The position numbers and the translations under genes were made by a program. Shown piece after piece: positions 14,701-24,212 of a stretch of 54,361 nucleotides of DNA (positions are counted from its first letter, which is position 1; the number at the start of each line of letters is the position of its first letter). The notes beneath the pieces are model-generated. The model was not told the origin of the DNA, searched no databases, and worked only from the letters and a program-made list of their open reading frames with translations. Origin of the DNA: Apostichopus parvimensis (Eukaryota > Echinodermata > Holothuroidea > Aspidochirotida > Stichopodidae); NCBI GenBank assembly GCA_000934455.1, contig KN890211.1, forward strand, positions 1-54,361. Reading direction: 5' to 3'.

Positions 14701-17700
14701 GTGACCTGTGGGTTACGAGGGCAGCGCTCCACCAAAATGAGCTATCCAGCCCTTAGCTATGTAGCCATTACTTTGCTCTCTTGGAACTGCTTAATAGTTC
14801 ACCCGTCGATTTTCCACTGTTAATTCACAAGTGAACTTCGATAAGTTTTTGTCTCTCTCTTACACGTTCAGTTCAAACTTTTTTTCAAGTCAATGGGGAA
14901 ACTTTGGTTTGGTACAGCTGTTGGAACTGAGTTAGGTTTTCTGACAACATCAATGAATTATAACATGTTTGTCAGAGATCTATAATGCTTTACTGTAATT
15001 GACTGAATTAACTGGTTGTCTGATTGTACAATCTACAATGGTGTGGATTATTTCACAGTAATAAGATCTCAATTTTCATCTGGGACAACTTGACAAATGC
15101 CTGTGATGTGTGATATTTCATATCATCACTTTCTTGTAAGGGGGGTGGGGGAGGGGTGGAGTGGTGGGCAGGGATAGTGGGGGGTCTGTGCAGTTGACCT
15201 ATAACATAAAACAATATCTTTATCTTGCTCGTCAAAATCACTTTCCACAATCACTGGCATTATAACAAGTATGTTCAAATATATGGTAAATAGAGTTTTA
15301 GAATAAGTGAAACCTGCAGGATGAATTTAACTAACCGAAGCGGCTAAAACTCCTTCTTTTTTTCCCCTTTCACCATCCCACATATTAAAATATGTAAGAA
15401 TACAAGAAGACAGTGTCAAGAAAATTCAAACGTATTGCTAAAAGAGTTGCACCTTGACAAAATATGAAAACATACATGCGAAGAAATTATGTACATATTT
15501 TAAAAGTTATATATATCAGTATTACATATCATATCACCATCGGTGTCAAGATCAAAATCAACCGTGTTGCTTGAAGTACGATTACTCAGCAACAGCGTAA
15601 TTTAAATTACGGCGACAAATTAAAGTATTTTATCTACAGAACCGTCCTGTATGCATGGGAGCATGATAGAAAGATGGCGGTAGTAAAGCGTTCGCAGAAT
15701 ATGCTAGACAATGCCAGAAAAATACATAGGAATACTGGTCACTCACCGGTCTCTCCACCAGCCATGTAGATGACAGCGTGGAATTTTATGAAGTAGTGGA
15801 TCAGCTCCACGTCCCGCATCTTGAATATCTTCATCTCGTCTCTGACGAAGTACAAAGTGACAAAATATATGAGCAGAATGTATGATGTCACTTCCTGTCA
15901 TTTGTTATGATGTCACTTCCTGTCATGTAAAATCAGTCACATCTAACTTCCATGATTGACCTTCCCATCAGGATGAAAGATCATTTCAGAACAAATTCAG
16001 GAAAACTACATTTGGTCCTGCCTGGATGACCACATTTGCTAATCAGACGACCAAAGACTAAGGCATGGTTGTCCAAACAGCGAATTTGGTTGTTCCGGAG
16101 AATGTACCAAAATGACAAGGAATGATCGATATGTACAATAAAGGAGAGATGTGTAGGTTTGGTGAATAGAAACACCAAGTGTTGGGTAAAAAAAAACTCC
16201 CCTTAAGGTCTAATAAAATTTTTATTTTATATCAGTACCTCCAAAAGTGATGGAGGGTGATACCTATTAATCATATAACCTACTTTATTACATTTTATTA
16301 TTTATTATATTTAATTTATTAAAATGCAAACATAATTTGTTGTCAACAACGAGTCGTCTGGCTGATCAACCTCCAAAGTGGACTTTGGTTGTCCCGACAG
16401 AAATTTGGTCGTCTTGGACGACATCATAAAATTGCTCTGCACTATGAAGGGTGGAATTTGAAATGAGGCAAATCAAACATGAAACCCTCAAGACCAAACC
16501 CACTTCTCCCAACTATTTTTGTTTGCCTACACAGCCCAGTATGACAAAGTGTAATGTTTGTATCACCTTACTGGGGCCATCCACATTTTGGATTCATCGA
16601 ACTGCTCAGAAGCAATGAATGTTAACCTACAACTGTTTTACTGCTATTTTCACTTCTTTTGGTTAATCTTGGAAGAGCAATATTGCATACCATCTTGAAG
16701 ATTTTATATATCAGATTTGGCTTTTAATGCTAACTCAAACCACCTCCCCCCACCCCCCATTTGATCATAATTGTATCATTATTTGATATAATAAGGAACA
16801 GACGAATATCACTGATGATCTATTGATTACAATGGTGGGGTCAAGAGGTCACTTCTCCAACCAGTTTACTTCCCTGTAGCTTCACTTAAACTACAATCAA
16901 GTACAAAACTGAAAGCCAATTTAAACATCCAGAAAGCCAACTTGCTCAGTGATTCCTTCCCACATTTATGAGAATATCTAATGTAAACCTGGAGACATGA
17001 TTGCAAGATTTCAGCAACAGACATCTTATAGGTATCACATACATACACACGCATTCACCCACACACACCATCCAATAGTTTCCACTTGCCTTTGGCTAGT
17101 AAAGACACACAAAGCGCTATTTGTTTCGGTACTGACCTGTCGACCAGTTTTGAAAAAGTACTCTGAAGGTTGGTCAAAGCGGCTGGGAAGGGATGTTTGA
17201 CCGCGATGCTACGGATGTAATAGAAAGCCATGGATAGCTGGTCGCTCTTGCCGGCAGATACAATGGCCAACTGGTTGTACGGTTGACCGTTGGTTGGAAT
17301 AAGAGTGACCGCATGGTTGTAATACATGTGGGCTTGATCGTTGTCATTTCTGTAACGAGCTGTAATGAGGGGAGAAAGATATGGTTAGTCAGAGGTGGAC
17401 AGGTGTACAGGTATCGGTGTATATGGCTGTATCTTCACCAGCCTAAAATGAATACTGAATAATCGTTTAACTCTTACATCTTACTAAATGCCCCGTCCAC
17501 CACCCTCTCACCATTCCATGCAGGCATGGTTATACGTATCAGAAACAACAAACTCTTTCAGAGATTTTGGAAAATATGATAATAATAATAGTAAGACTCT
17601 GTAATGAAAACCATCTGTTATTATGCGTAAGCGACACTTTAAGCCAATTAATTTCGCTCACCTCATCAGATGTGCTTAACAGATACTAATATATGCATTA

Positions 17701-20700
17701 ACCATATTTATTAATGTCATAGCAGATATTTTCAAAAAGCTTCAGAAAGGTAAAAAAAAACAAATCGACACTAATCCTCTACAGACCGACCACACTGTCA
17801 TATCAGAGCCTAGCATACATTGCAGATAAGAATCGAGTCTGAATCCAGTCGGGTTATTATTGCTTCCAGCTCAGCTAACTTCCGCCTGATTACCACATCT
17901 CGGACAAAAAACAACAGAAACTCCACGAGCAGAATGTGATTATGGAAGACTGCCAGCCACCTTACAGCGATGGATTTGGATAATCTTATGGCTTCTTCTG
18001 CTTAATAATATGGAAAACAACACTGATATTGTTCTCACTGATAATCCCTGAACTTAAGCAAAACCAGGTTAGGTACTGTGTCACAAAGAAAAGCTGCAGC
18101 AGCTGCAAAATCCTGCTCAGCTGGGACGAGGCGATATGAAACAATAGGAATTATGAAACAATAGGAATTATGAAACAATAGGAATATGAAACAATAGGAA
18201 TTACCCTCTGCTGACTGGTAGTGCCTATTGTCCTGATACGGTGAAGCATGACGGATTATATTCTACGCAGCTTGGCTGTGGGAGGCTGCAGCCCCCTTAG
18301 CGACCTACGTTTTGACAACAAGTGATACATTCCACACATATGCGCATGTTCTCTAACTGGAAAAATCTTGGCAAGTATTTTCATCTTTTTCCCAACTATA
18401 AATCTAGATTATTTTCTAGCATTTTCAGGGTGATGGAATCCTGCCACACTCACCCAAGTCTCCCAGATGCACGAGACAGTACTGGCAGATGTAGAGGCAG
18501 GAGCTGATCTGTGGAATCACCACCTTCTGGAACCGTTTACGGAGCTTCTTGGTCACGCCGAATCGTGTGGCTTTCACGCAGAAGGGGAGTTCCAGGTCAA
18601 ACGCAGAACACAATTCGTGGAGAAGCTGGCAATTTTTTAAAGTAGAAAATTAAACTTGTCAACTTTCAAGTACATCAGTTTGCATGATTTTTGTAATGAC
18701 TGTTTCCTGACAAAAAAATCGTGCCAAATCTGGTCTGTTTTTCCAACTTTTTTTGCTTTCGTAAATCTTCGTGCTCAATTTGCAAGTCGTCGTGCAGTTA
18801 GCACATGTATGTTCAATCTATGTGCTTCAGTTGGGGGGAGTTTCCATGCCTTATTTTAGTGCGTGTGAAGCCAATGTCATGGTAACAAGTTGAAGCTGAG
18901 TTGGAATATCTTTGGAATCTGTGCCGCAATAAAAATGTCATCATTTTGCGGGAAGGGTGGCAGACATGGATTGGACAATAAACGTAAGGAACAGGGACGA
19001 ACAGAAAGATGTTTTGATTCATCTACAATCTACTTCAACCAAGTGAAAAGAAGTTCTTAACCTTCACACACATAAAATTGAAGACCACAAGCCCCTGGAA
19101 CGATAGCCTTCTCTGAAATATTTACGAAACTGAAAGGATAAGAGTAACTTTTCTTTCTGAAGTCTAAAATTCAAAGCGGGTCTCTGTGAGTTATGCATAC
19201 CGCACGCGATAAAAGTTTGTATACATTGCACAACGAAGTGGTTTTCGTCTTAGTATTACTTGCAACTTCCTCTAAACTATAAAAACATATGCCTGCAAAT
19301 ACAACCTATTGTCATTCCCAAATTCCGTGAGCCCTTGAGGTGGAAAAATTTGTTTGTCACGTAGACGATTAGTTTGCATACATACCGTATGTACGTTACT
19401 AATACTGGTTATAAGGTTAAAACCAGTTTTAAAAGTGAAAACCGACTGGTTTTCACTTCAGCCAAAACCGTGCAGCCTTATACGTATAAAGTCGAGAGTT
19501 CTCTATAGCAGGACTTTTTGCAGCCTACAGGAAATAGTTTTCTACTTCTGGGCTTAAAAATGATGGAAAAGATGGACAACTCACTTGGAGAAAAAAACCG
19601 GTAGCACTGTCCAAGGTCAATGTAAGCATTGACTGTAACTCGCTCCTTTTGGGGTTCTATTACAAAAAGAAAAATTTTAAAAAACACATAATTAAATGTG
19701 ATTCAAAAGATTGATCACAACTTAAGTTCGTAGATCACTTAGCATTCAAGATCCCTTTCTTTCCATCACTACCAAACTTTCAACTAAAGTCGTAGACATT
19801 TTTTTACGAAGTATATTCAAGTATTTGTGTCAAATATCAAACAAAAAATAAATAAAAGACAACATTCCAAAATCTACAAAATAACAGGCAGGTCAAAGAG
19901 CTCTCTTGCAGGTCAGAAGCTGTTGTTAGATTGCCTACACAGTGCACACCAAGAATGATTTTCCCTGGCCTTCTCATAGGCTGACATCGCTAAATGTTCT
20001 CACGGATGACCAAAAATACCACTGAGGTTGTACAAAGGCCGGGGTATAGACAGTAGAAGCTCTCAGTGATACCTTCATTACATCAACATATATATGAATA
20101 TTCAAATACAGTACAAATAACTAATAAACAGTTTGTTTACAGTAGAAGCACTCAATCATACCTTCCATTTTCTTTTAGTATCTATGAATATTCAAACGCA
20201 AACAACTGATAAACAGTTCGTTTGCAATTATCGAGCAACAGAACAGAATATATGCACTCTCTTCTTCAGCTCACCATAAGAATAATAATGAAAGCATTTA
20301 TATTTAACAACAGTTCTTGAATTTCATCTTTGCAAAAATATAGCTTCTTCAAAACCACACCTCATATTGATTAATAAATTAACCAACTTGACACATACAC
20401 ACACACATGTTTGTATTACATTCAGACCGAGGACCCCATTGTATTTTCCATCGTTTAAATCCACGTACCCTAACCTTAACAATACCCCATACAATAGAAT
20501 TCTTCCGAGGACGTGGTGATTCTTTAGAAATCACAACCAAGGACCTGGAAATCTGGAATTCTTTTGTTCAAGTCCTGGGTAAGAATACAAAACAAACGCA
20601 CATGCACAACCAGTACCTACAAACCTATAACGTACATATATGTGATGAAATCTTCCTCAATGTCTCACTACAAGTTACATAAACTCCTACTTTTGCAAAT

Positions 20701-23216
20701 TTTGTGAAATTTTTTCCCTCACCATTTTGTCTCTCACTTTCGCCTGTAATGAAGAGATGTGATTTTTGAAGATGTTGTTCCACAGTTCTTGCTCCAATTT
20801 CTTGTCCAAGGCATATTCCAAATCAGTTACTAAGAGTTCTCGATAAACATTCTGGAGATTATAACGGACGACACGAAGGTCTCCTTGGCCCTCTGTTGGA
20901 TGACAGACAAAGAACGTCCAAAACTCAAAGAGATCATGGAATGTATATAGCTGTACATAATTAGCATCAGGTATAAGAATATTCTCAGTTTATTAGACAA
21001 ATTAAATGTTTATTTTTATTTCATTACCTATCCAACTGATGATAAACTTGACTTTCATGTTGTGTTAAATAAATTGAATGAAAACGTTTCAAAGTCACAC
21101 TTAAACAAAAGGAGGAAACAACCAATCTTTTCAGAAAATTTGTGTTCGGAACATATTTCCATATGAGCTGGAAACAAATCTAGTTTTTGGCAAAGTAGGA
21201 AATTTAGAGTTGGTATTATGCAGAATGTGATTAATGAATAAGAGACAATTGTGTAACATGATTGTTGACCAAAATGTCTCACACCTTGGACTGTTTCCTA
21301 CCAACATGTATACTACTATGCATATGGTGAAATTGAAAATTAAGAAAAACACACCAAGTTTTTTAACATACTTTCTTCAATGTGTTAAACTTCCTTTCTA
21401 CTAATCATCCAAACAGAGAAACACGAGACAGCCAAGCAGACGATCTGATGTCCTTTGTGTGCGATCAAAATGAATCTTCACTTTAATCGAAAAGTTGGGT
21501 CAAGTTCAGTTAACCGTGACTAACCAAATGTAATGTATAACGCAATGGTACAATAGCGATGTATCAATACATGCTTACAATGTCACTTCAATAAGGACGC
21601 ATGGGGATCAGATCTGGTTTAAAACGACTAGCAAGTAATAAATTTCAGGACTTAATCTAGAAATATGTAAGTCCACTTTCTGATGCTTACCACTTAGCTG
21701 TTTCTTCAGTTCATTAGCTCTCCTGCAAAGTAGAAAATAGAGGATTGTTTCTTATTAGTTTGTTGTAGCTGTTTTTATTCAATCTTTGCCCACTGGTATC
21801 AAGTTGTGGCAACTTTTTCACAATGCAGTTCAGAGCAGGTTTACAGGCTAGACTGAAACCACAAGTCATCACCCATCAAATTGAAGCACCTGGGCCATGT
21901 TATATAAATGTAAGGCCTGAATGTAGGCCTAACTGAGGCCTACAGTAATGTGGAGGGGGGGGGGGTGATAATACAAAGGATCAGTCACCCAAAATAGTGA
22001 ATTTATTTTCAGTCAAACTCTAAGCAAACCAAGAAGAAATATTCATTTATTTACCACCACACCAAACAGATGAAGCATTACGTTTCCTGAAATTTCTAGC
22101 AAAATGTAGCCATCAAAGGAAGGAAATACATTTTAATTAGAATTTCAGAGGATGGAAAAGTAAGAGTTGCTTATAAGTGATCAACTGCCTAAAACAGTTC
22201 ACAAAATTTTCCAATGTCACATTTAAGCCAAGAAACTGCCAAACACTTTTCTTGTGATTGAGATGATGTATGAAACTTTAAATTCAAACACCAGTGATCA
22301 TAATGTATTTCAAAATGACTGAAAATAGGTGACACAAATGTGATTCAGTCTGACAATAATGCTATCTAAAAAACGTGACATCGTTATCAAAGTTACAATA
22401 CCATGATAACTGTGGCCATGTTCGTCAAATGCAAATTCGATCAACTAACACACCTCTATAATTCACTGTCAAACAATTAACTTAATGGGTAGGACAAAGC
22501 CAAAATTTAAATACCTTGACAATTTTATGTCGTAATACAAAATATTTTGAGCTAATCTTGGTAATCAACTTTCAACTAATTTTGTTGTTAGTGTTAATTC
22601 TGGCCCTGTCGTTCTTAGTGGTTACCTATCATCAGAAGTTTGTTCCATCTAGCCTAGTTCTAATGTAAGGATAAACCATTCTTTAAGTATGCAACCAGTG
22701 GCTTTGAGTTGATATATTGGCTGGGGATGTTTATTTTCATTTCACTATATTACTGTAACACAGTATGCTAGGCTAGGCCTAAAGTTGCATCTCAGGCCAA
22801 GGTCTAACTTGGGTTCACATCACTGTTCTCTTCAAATCTACACCTGCAAGTTTATCAAATCAATGGGATTAATTAACCCACTGTGTCAAAGAACTAAGTG
22901 GTACTGTTATATCAGGTGTAATTTGGATAAGCCAAACAGGCTACAGTTAGCCTAGATGGTAAGCCTACATAACGTTTATCGAACTGCGAATAACGATTTA
23001 CCGTTAACCCTACTTTCCTATTGCTGACAGCAGCATTGTAACGTTAGATAGTATGTACGACTTTCTTGAAAATGACAGAAATGAACCTTTTCTTCGTTTA
23101 AACATTAGAATACGTTATGAGACATTCATAGCAAACGTATTCCAATTATTTGTCGTGAGAACAAAATTGCCTTCATTTTCGCATAAAATTTACCTTGACA
23201 GCTGAGCACAATTCAT
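5664..23216 (-). CDS. SMG7: SMG7 (EST1C) nonsense-mediated decay factor, 16 coding exons, complete
   Basis: Cytoplasmic NMD adaptor. In the family it binds phosphorylated UPF1, pairs with SMG5 and recruits mRNA decay enzymes. CDS exons in transcript order: 23216-23194, 21722-21691, 20892-20723, 19656-19585, 18625-18454, 17359-17137, 15841-15747, 14563-14309, 13932-13782, 13154-13023, 12131-12018, 11545-11257, 10098-8446, 7940-7769, 6969-6809, 5747-5664. All junctions are GT/AG with matching phase and the sum is 3798 nt, giving 1265 residues (human about 1140). Residues 1-260 form the 14-3-3-like/TPR fold. K61 (in WNNIFKN) and R158 (in LGDLARYRN) align with human phosphoserine-binding K66 and R163. 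The EST1 helical region runs to about 480, followed by an acidic run near 560, a P/Q/H/M-rich linker at 577-1127 and the conserved SIWSS tail. The start ATG at 23216 follows an in-frame upstream TAA. The exon model is inferred from similarity recalled from memory. Confidence 0.93.
5845..6263. mobile_element. Non-autonomous hAT-like element (~419 bp)
   Basis: The ends CAGGGTTTCCCTAACT and AGTTAGGAAACCCCTG are near-perfect inverted repeats of hAT/Charlie type. No transposase is visible. The flanks (CTATAGAC on the left, ATAGAGAA on the right) are only a rough match for an 8-bp target duplication, so the copy looks old. It sits in SMG7 intron 15. Confidence 0.7.
6809..6969 (-). CDS. SMG7: SMG7 coding exon 15
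   Basis: Residues 1185-1238. It reads DSLGGTSPFGSLHQREEDKQ and ends LLPERIQ. All three frames are nearly open, so the frame was fixed by the phase of both neighbours and by the fit to the conserved last exon. Acceptor TGTCCTAG, donor GTATGA. Confidence 0.8.
7360..7690. repeat. Interspersed repeat family 1, copy A
   Basis: It shares GATGTGTAGGTT, a CAGCTTT-GGGGGT segment and CACTTTACAATGCAATCTG with the copy at 43370-43960, in the same orientation. Its right part is a GC-rich block with CGGTCGTTCCG. It sits in SMG7 intron 14. Confidence 0.7.
7769..7940 (-). CDS. SMG7: SMG7 coding exon 14
   Basis: Residues 1128-1184. It contains SSYSLFSSPSPWSD, which aligns with SLYSLFEGTPWSPS of human SMG7. 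The acceptor is TTTTGCAG. There are two donor sites 9 nt apart in the same phase (after 7778 or after 7769); I chose the distal GAG|GTAAGA, which gives SDKSKR followed by exon 15. Confidence 0.88.
8446..10098 (-). CDS. SMG7: SMG7 coding exon 13, long P/Q/H/M-rich linker
   Basis: The longest uninterrupted frame in the window (1653 nt, 551 codons, phase 0/0), residues 577-1127. It is rich in Pro, Gln, Gly, His and Met, with HGP/MHG repeats around residues 685-740. Human SMG7 has a similar though shorter P/Q-rich linker. GC content is higher than in the flanking introns. Acceptor GTTTTCAG, donor GTGCAG after GGQELQ. The opposite-strand open frames over it are compositional shadows. Confidence 0.92.
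10649..10714 (+). mobile_element. tRNA-like SINE head or tRNA pseudogene
   Basis: It begins GGGAGTG and closes with CACTC, pairing as an acceptor stem. There is an A-box (TTAGCTCAGTGGTTAACGCT) and a B-box (GAGTTCGAGTC). The anticodon arm is abnormal and a long unrelated tail follows, so this is more likely a SINE head than a functional tRNA. It sits in SMG7 intron 12. Confidence 0.7.
11257..11545 (-). CDS. SMG7: SMG7 coding exon 12 with acidic run
   Basis: Residues 480-576. It begins LLLMKKGESTSF and ends in an Asp/Glu-rich tract (DEDDDDDDDEFEEMEKM) encoded mainly by GAT/GAC repeats. This is a low-complexity linker outside the folded domain. Acceptor AATTTAG, donor GTGAGA, phase 2 in and 0 out. 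Confidence 0.82.
12018..12131 (-). CDS. SMG7: SMG7 coding exon 11
   Basis: Residues 442-479. It encodes LLDFSSPRAKHLTKEE and RVVRMIHIGAKLASIQPG, aligning with RNLDFSKG and RRIRQQRLISIGKWIADNQP of human SMG7. Acceptor TTTCTCAG, donor GTAAGC. Short and easily missed. Confidence 0.87.
13023..13154 (-). CDS. SMG7: SMG7 coding exon 10
   Basis: Residues 398-441. It encodes FWNRLGKLLSMLSE and WEDLLLNGFRPLQEAH, equivalent to the WPWLISLLNSF...LPEEFELQGFLALRP stretch of the EST1 helical region. Acceptor GTGTCAG, donor GTAGGT. It is hidden among other open frames and is recognisable only in this frame. Confidence 0.87.
13289..13322. repeat. GGGGA short tandem repeat
   Basis: GGGGA/GGGA units are repeated in SMG7 intron 9, close upstream of the exon 10 acceptor in minus-strand transcript order. 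It is pyrimidine-rich on the transcribed strand. Confidence 0.8.
13782..13932 (-). CDS. SMG7: SMG7 coding exon 9
   Basis: Residues 348-397. It contains GLPAVRVLLEWLQHHQKVL, aligning with the PLPAVKVSMDWLRLRP segment of human SMG7. Acceptor CTTCCAG, donor GTAAGT. Confidence 0.9.
14309..14563 (-). CDS. SMG7: SMG7 coding exon 8
   Basis: Residues 263-347. It has LEENFRDHLSQDSLTARQLV, then INIFALSSIKQLDE and DEEQCWKLTLDLM, matching the helical EST1 region. Acceptor TTTGCAG, donor GTGAGT. Confidence 0.93.
14676..14752 (-). mobile_element. tRNA(Thr)-like SINE head, family S1
   Basis: On the minus strand GGGCTGG pairs with CCAGCC, with an A-box (TAGCTCATTTTGGTGGAGCG), an anticodon loop CTCGTAA (CGT, Thr) and a degenerate B-box (GGTTTTGAACCCC). 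The mismatched B-box and the tail that continues into intron point to a SINE. A shorter relative lies at 36470-36545. It sits in SMG7 intron 7. Confidence 0.75.
15747..15841 (-). CDS. SMG7: SMG7 coding exon 7
   Basis: Residues 231-262. It contains DVELIHYFIKFHAVIYMAGG, aligning with the FIKAFIKFHGHVYLSKS helix of human SMG7. Acceptor TTCGTCAG, donor GTGAGT. The phase (2 in, 1 out) fits both neighbours. Confidence 0.9.
15880..15930. repeat. Two-copy ~25-bp tandem repeat
   Basis: GATGTCACTTCCTGTCAT occurs twice in direct orientation in SMG7 intron 6, close to exon 7. Confidence 0.85.
16010..16440. repeat. Interspersed repeat family 1, copy B
   Basis: It contains GGAGAGATGTGTAGGTTTGG as in the 43-kb copy. 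It shows a direct repeat at its ends: GGTTGTCCAAACAGCGAATT near 16066 and GGTTGTCCCGACAGAAATTT near 16387. This suggests a short element bounded by direct repeats of about 35 bp. It sits in SMG7 intron 6. Confidence 0.7.
17137..17359 (-). CDS. SMG7: SMG7 coding exon 6
   Basis: Residues 157-230. It holds the hallmark block SNGQPYNQLAI-like TNGQPYNQLAIVSAGKSDQL and the FYYIRSIAVKHPFPAALTNL segment. R158 at its start aligns with human R163. Donor GTCAGT. Confidence 0.96.
18136..18203. repeat. 17-bp tandem repeat, four copies
   Basis: ATGAAACAATAGGAATT is repeated four times almost perfectly in SMG7 intron 5. Confidence 0.92.
18454..18625 (-). CDS. SMG7: SMG7 coding exon 5
   Basis: Residues 100-156. 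It starts LLHELCSAFDLELPFCVK and ends SSCLYICQYCLVHLGDL, both strongly conserved blocks of the 14-3-3-like domain. The middle is basic (KKLRKRFQK). Donor GTGAGT. Confidence 0.92.
19585..19656 (-). CDS. SMG7: SMG7 coding exon 4
   Basis: Exactly 24 codons in phase 0/0. It begins NPKRSELQ and ends ATGFFLQ, matching the NPNRSEVQ...ASGFYTQ segment of human SMG7. Acceptor TGTAATAG, donor GTGAGT. A decayed copy of this exon with its upstream intron lies at about 24213-24520. Confidence 0.88.
20398..20612. mobile_element. Short TIR element, copy 1 (SMG7 intron 3)
   Basis: A core at 20425-20581 starts GACCGAGGAC and ends GTCCTGGGTA. The inverted copy at 44955-45103 has perfect 10-bp inverted ends (GACCGAGGAC/GTCCTCGGTC). 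The two cores are about 95% identical apart from an 8-bp insertion (ATCTGGAA) here. The flanks, including TGTTTGTATTACATTCA and CA-rich tracts, are also shared. Confidence 0.75.
20723..20892 (-). CDS. SMG7: SMG7 coding exon 3
   Basis: Residues 19-75. It contains LLVTDLEYALDKKLEQELW, nearly identical to vertebrate SMG7, and the FKN lysine (K61) of the phosphoserine pocket. The acceptor is CCAACAG and the donor GTGAGG. Confidence 0.92.
21691..21722 (-). CDS. SMG7: SMG7 coding exon 2 (32-nt microexon)
   Basis: It encodes RANELKKQLS with one-base overhangs at both ends, between TTTGCAG and GTAAGC. It joins exon 1 (phase 2) to exon 3 (phase 1 to 2-base overhang), and is too short to be found by open-frame length alone. 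Confidence 0.8.
23194..23216 (-). CDS. SMG7: SMG7 coding exon 1
   Basis: It encodes MNCAQLS plus two bases of R8, followed by donor GTAAAT. This matches the SAQYLRQAE start of vertebrate SMG7. An in-frame TAA lies upstream. A longer ATG frame starting farther upstream is in the wrong phase for exon 2. Confidence 0.8.
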
Positions 23217-24212
23217 CACATTTCCGTCGTTTTAACATTCTTGTTGGCTGACTTTGGCCTGGAACAGGAAGCGGCCATTGCAATATATTGCTGGTGAGAT
23301 CATCAAATTTGAGTCCAGTGTATTCTACCTTAAAAAATAATTTAAGAATACAATTGGCAAGAATAATTTTTTTAATGTATTTAAATATTATTTTAATAAG
23401 TTCTTAGCCGTTAATTGATAAATAACTCAGTAAACCTTTATGGGTTATTTTAATTTTCTAGTGAAACACATTCTCAGGGTCATTACACTTTTACCGCTTC
23501 CTTTTTAACTAAGTGACCACTTTAGCATATAAAATGCTAAACTTAGGCTAATAAACTTGGTGACCAAAGCCGAAGTTGTTGAAGTTAATTCAAGAAAGAC
23601 TGTCGGCACAAAGTAGTTTTTTTCATACCTAAACATTTGAAGGGATATTTTGGTAGCGGACGATGTGACCCTTAGGTCTAATGGGAAGACAACAAAAATA
23701 TACACATGATGATAAATAGTTGAAAGCAACATCTTAATATTTTTCCTACAACATTGTTTCAATATGAACTATTTTAACCAGATAAACCTTTCCTTGCTCC
23801 AAGAAGTGAATCACAGTAGGTGGTTTGCAGTAATTTCTTCATGGCAGATTTTCCTATCATTGATGTTGATTTGTCCATTAGTTTGTTTTATAAATTCATC
23901 AGTTTCCAAAGTGTTTAATTGTAAGCATATTTTTTTCTCAGTGGATAAATGATTTGTACATCATAAAAGATAAACAAGGATTATTTTCATCTCAATTGCA
24001 ATGATGACACTGATAACGCCGCTAATTTGCCAGATGCATTCATTTCACAAAATGGTCAAAAGTTGTATCTCCACGATGCAGAAAATTTCCAGCAATTCCG
24101 TGAAGCAATGAATTTCAGCAACCGGTAGCTACTACTTTTAGATGTTGGAAATAACCCACCCCTTTAATTACACATCATAGGACATAGGTTCACATTGCAA
24201 ACCTAATGTAAA

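Larger units (their letters stand above)
5748..23193 (-). other. SMG7 introns: content not listed separately
   Basis: Introns 1 (21723-23193), 2 (20893-21690), 4 (18626-19584), 8 (13933-14308), 10 (12132-13022), 11 (11546-12017) and 13 (7941-8445) show no gene, RNA or element I can name. Intron 1 has a G run at 21956-21965. The remaining introns carry the repeats listed separately. Confidence 0.5.
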
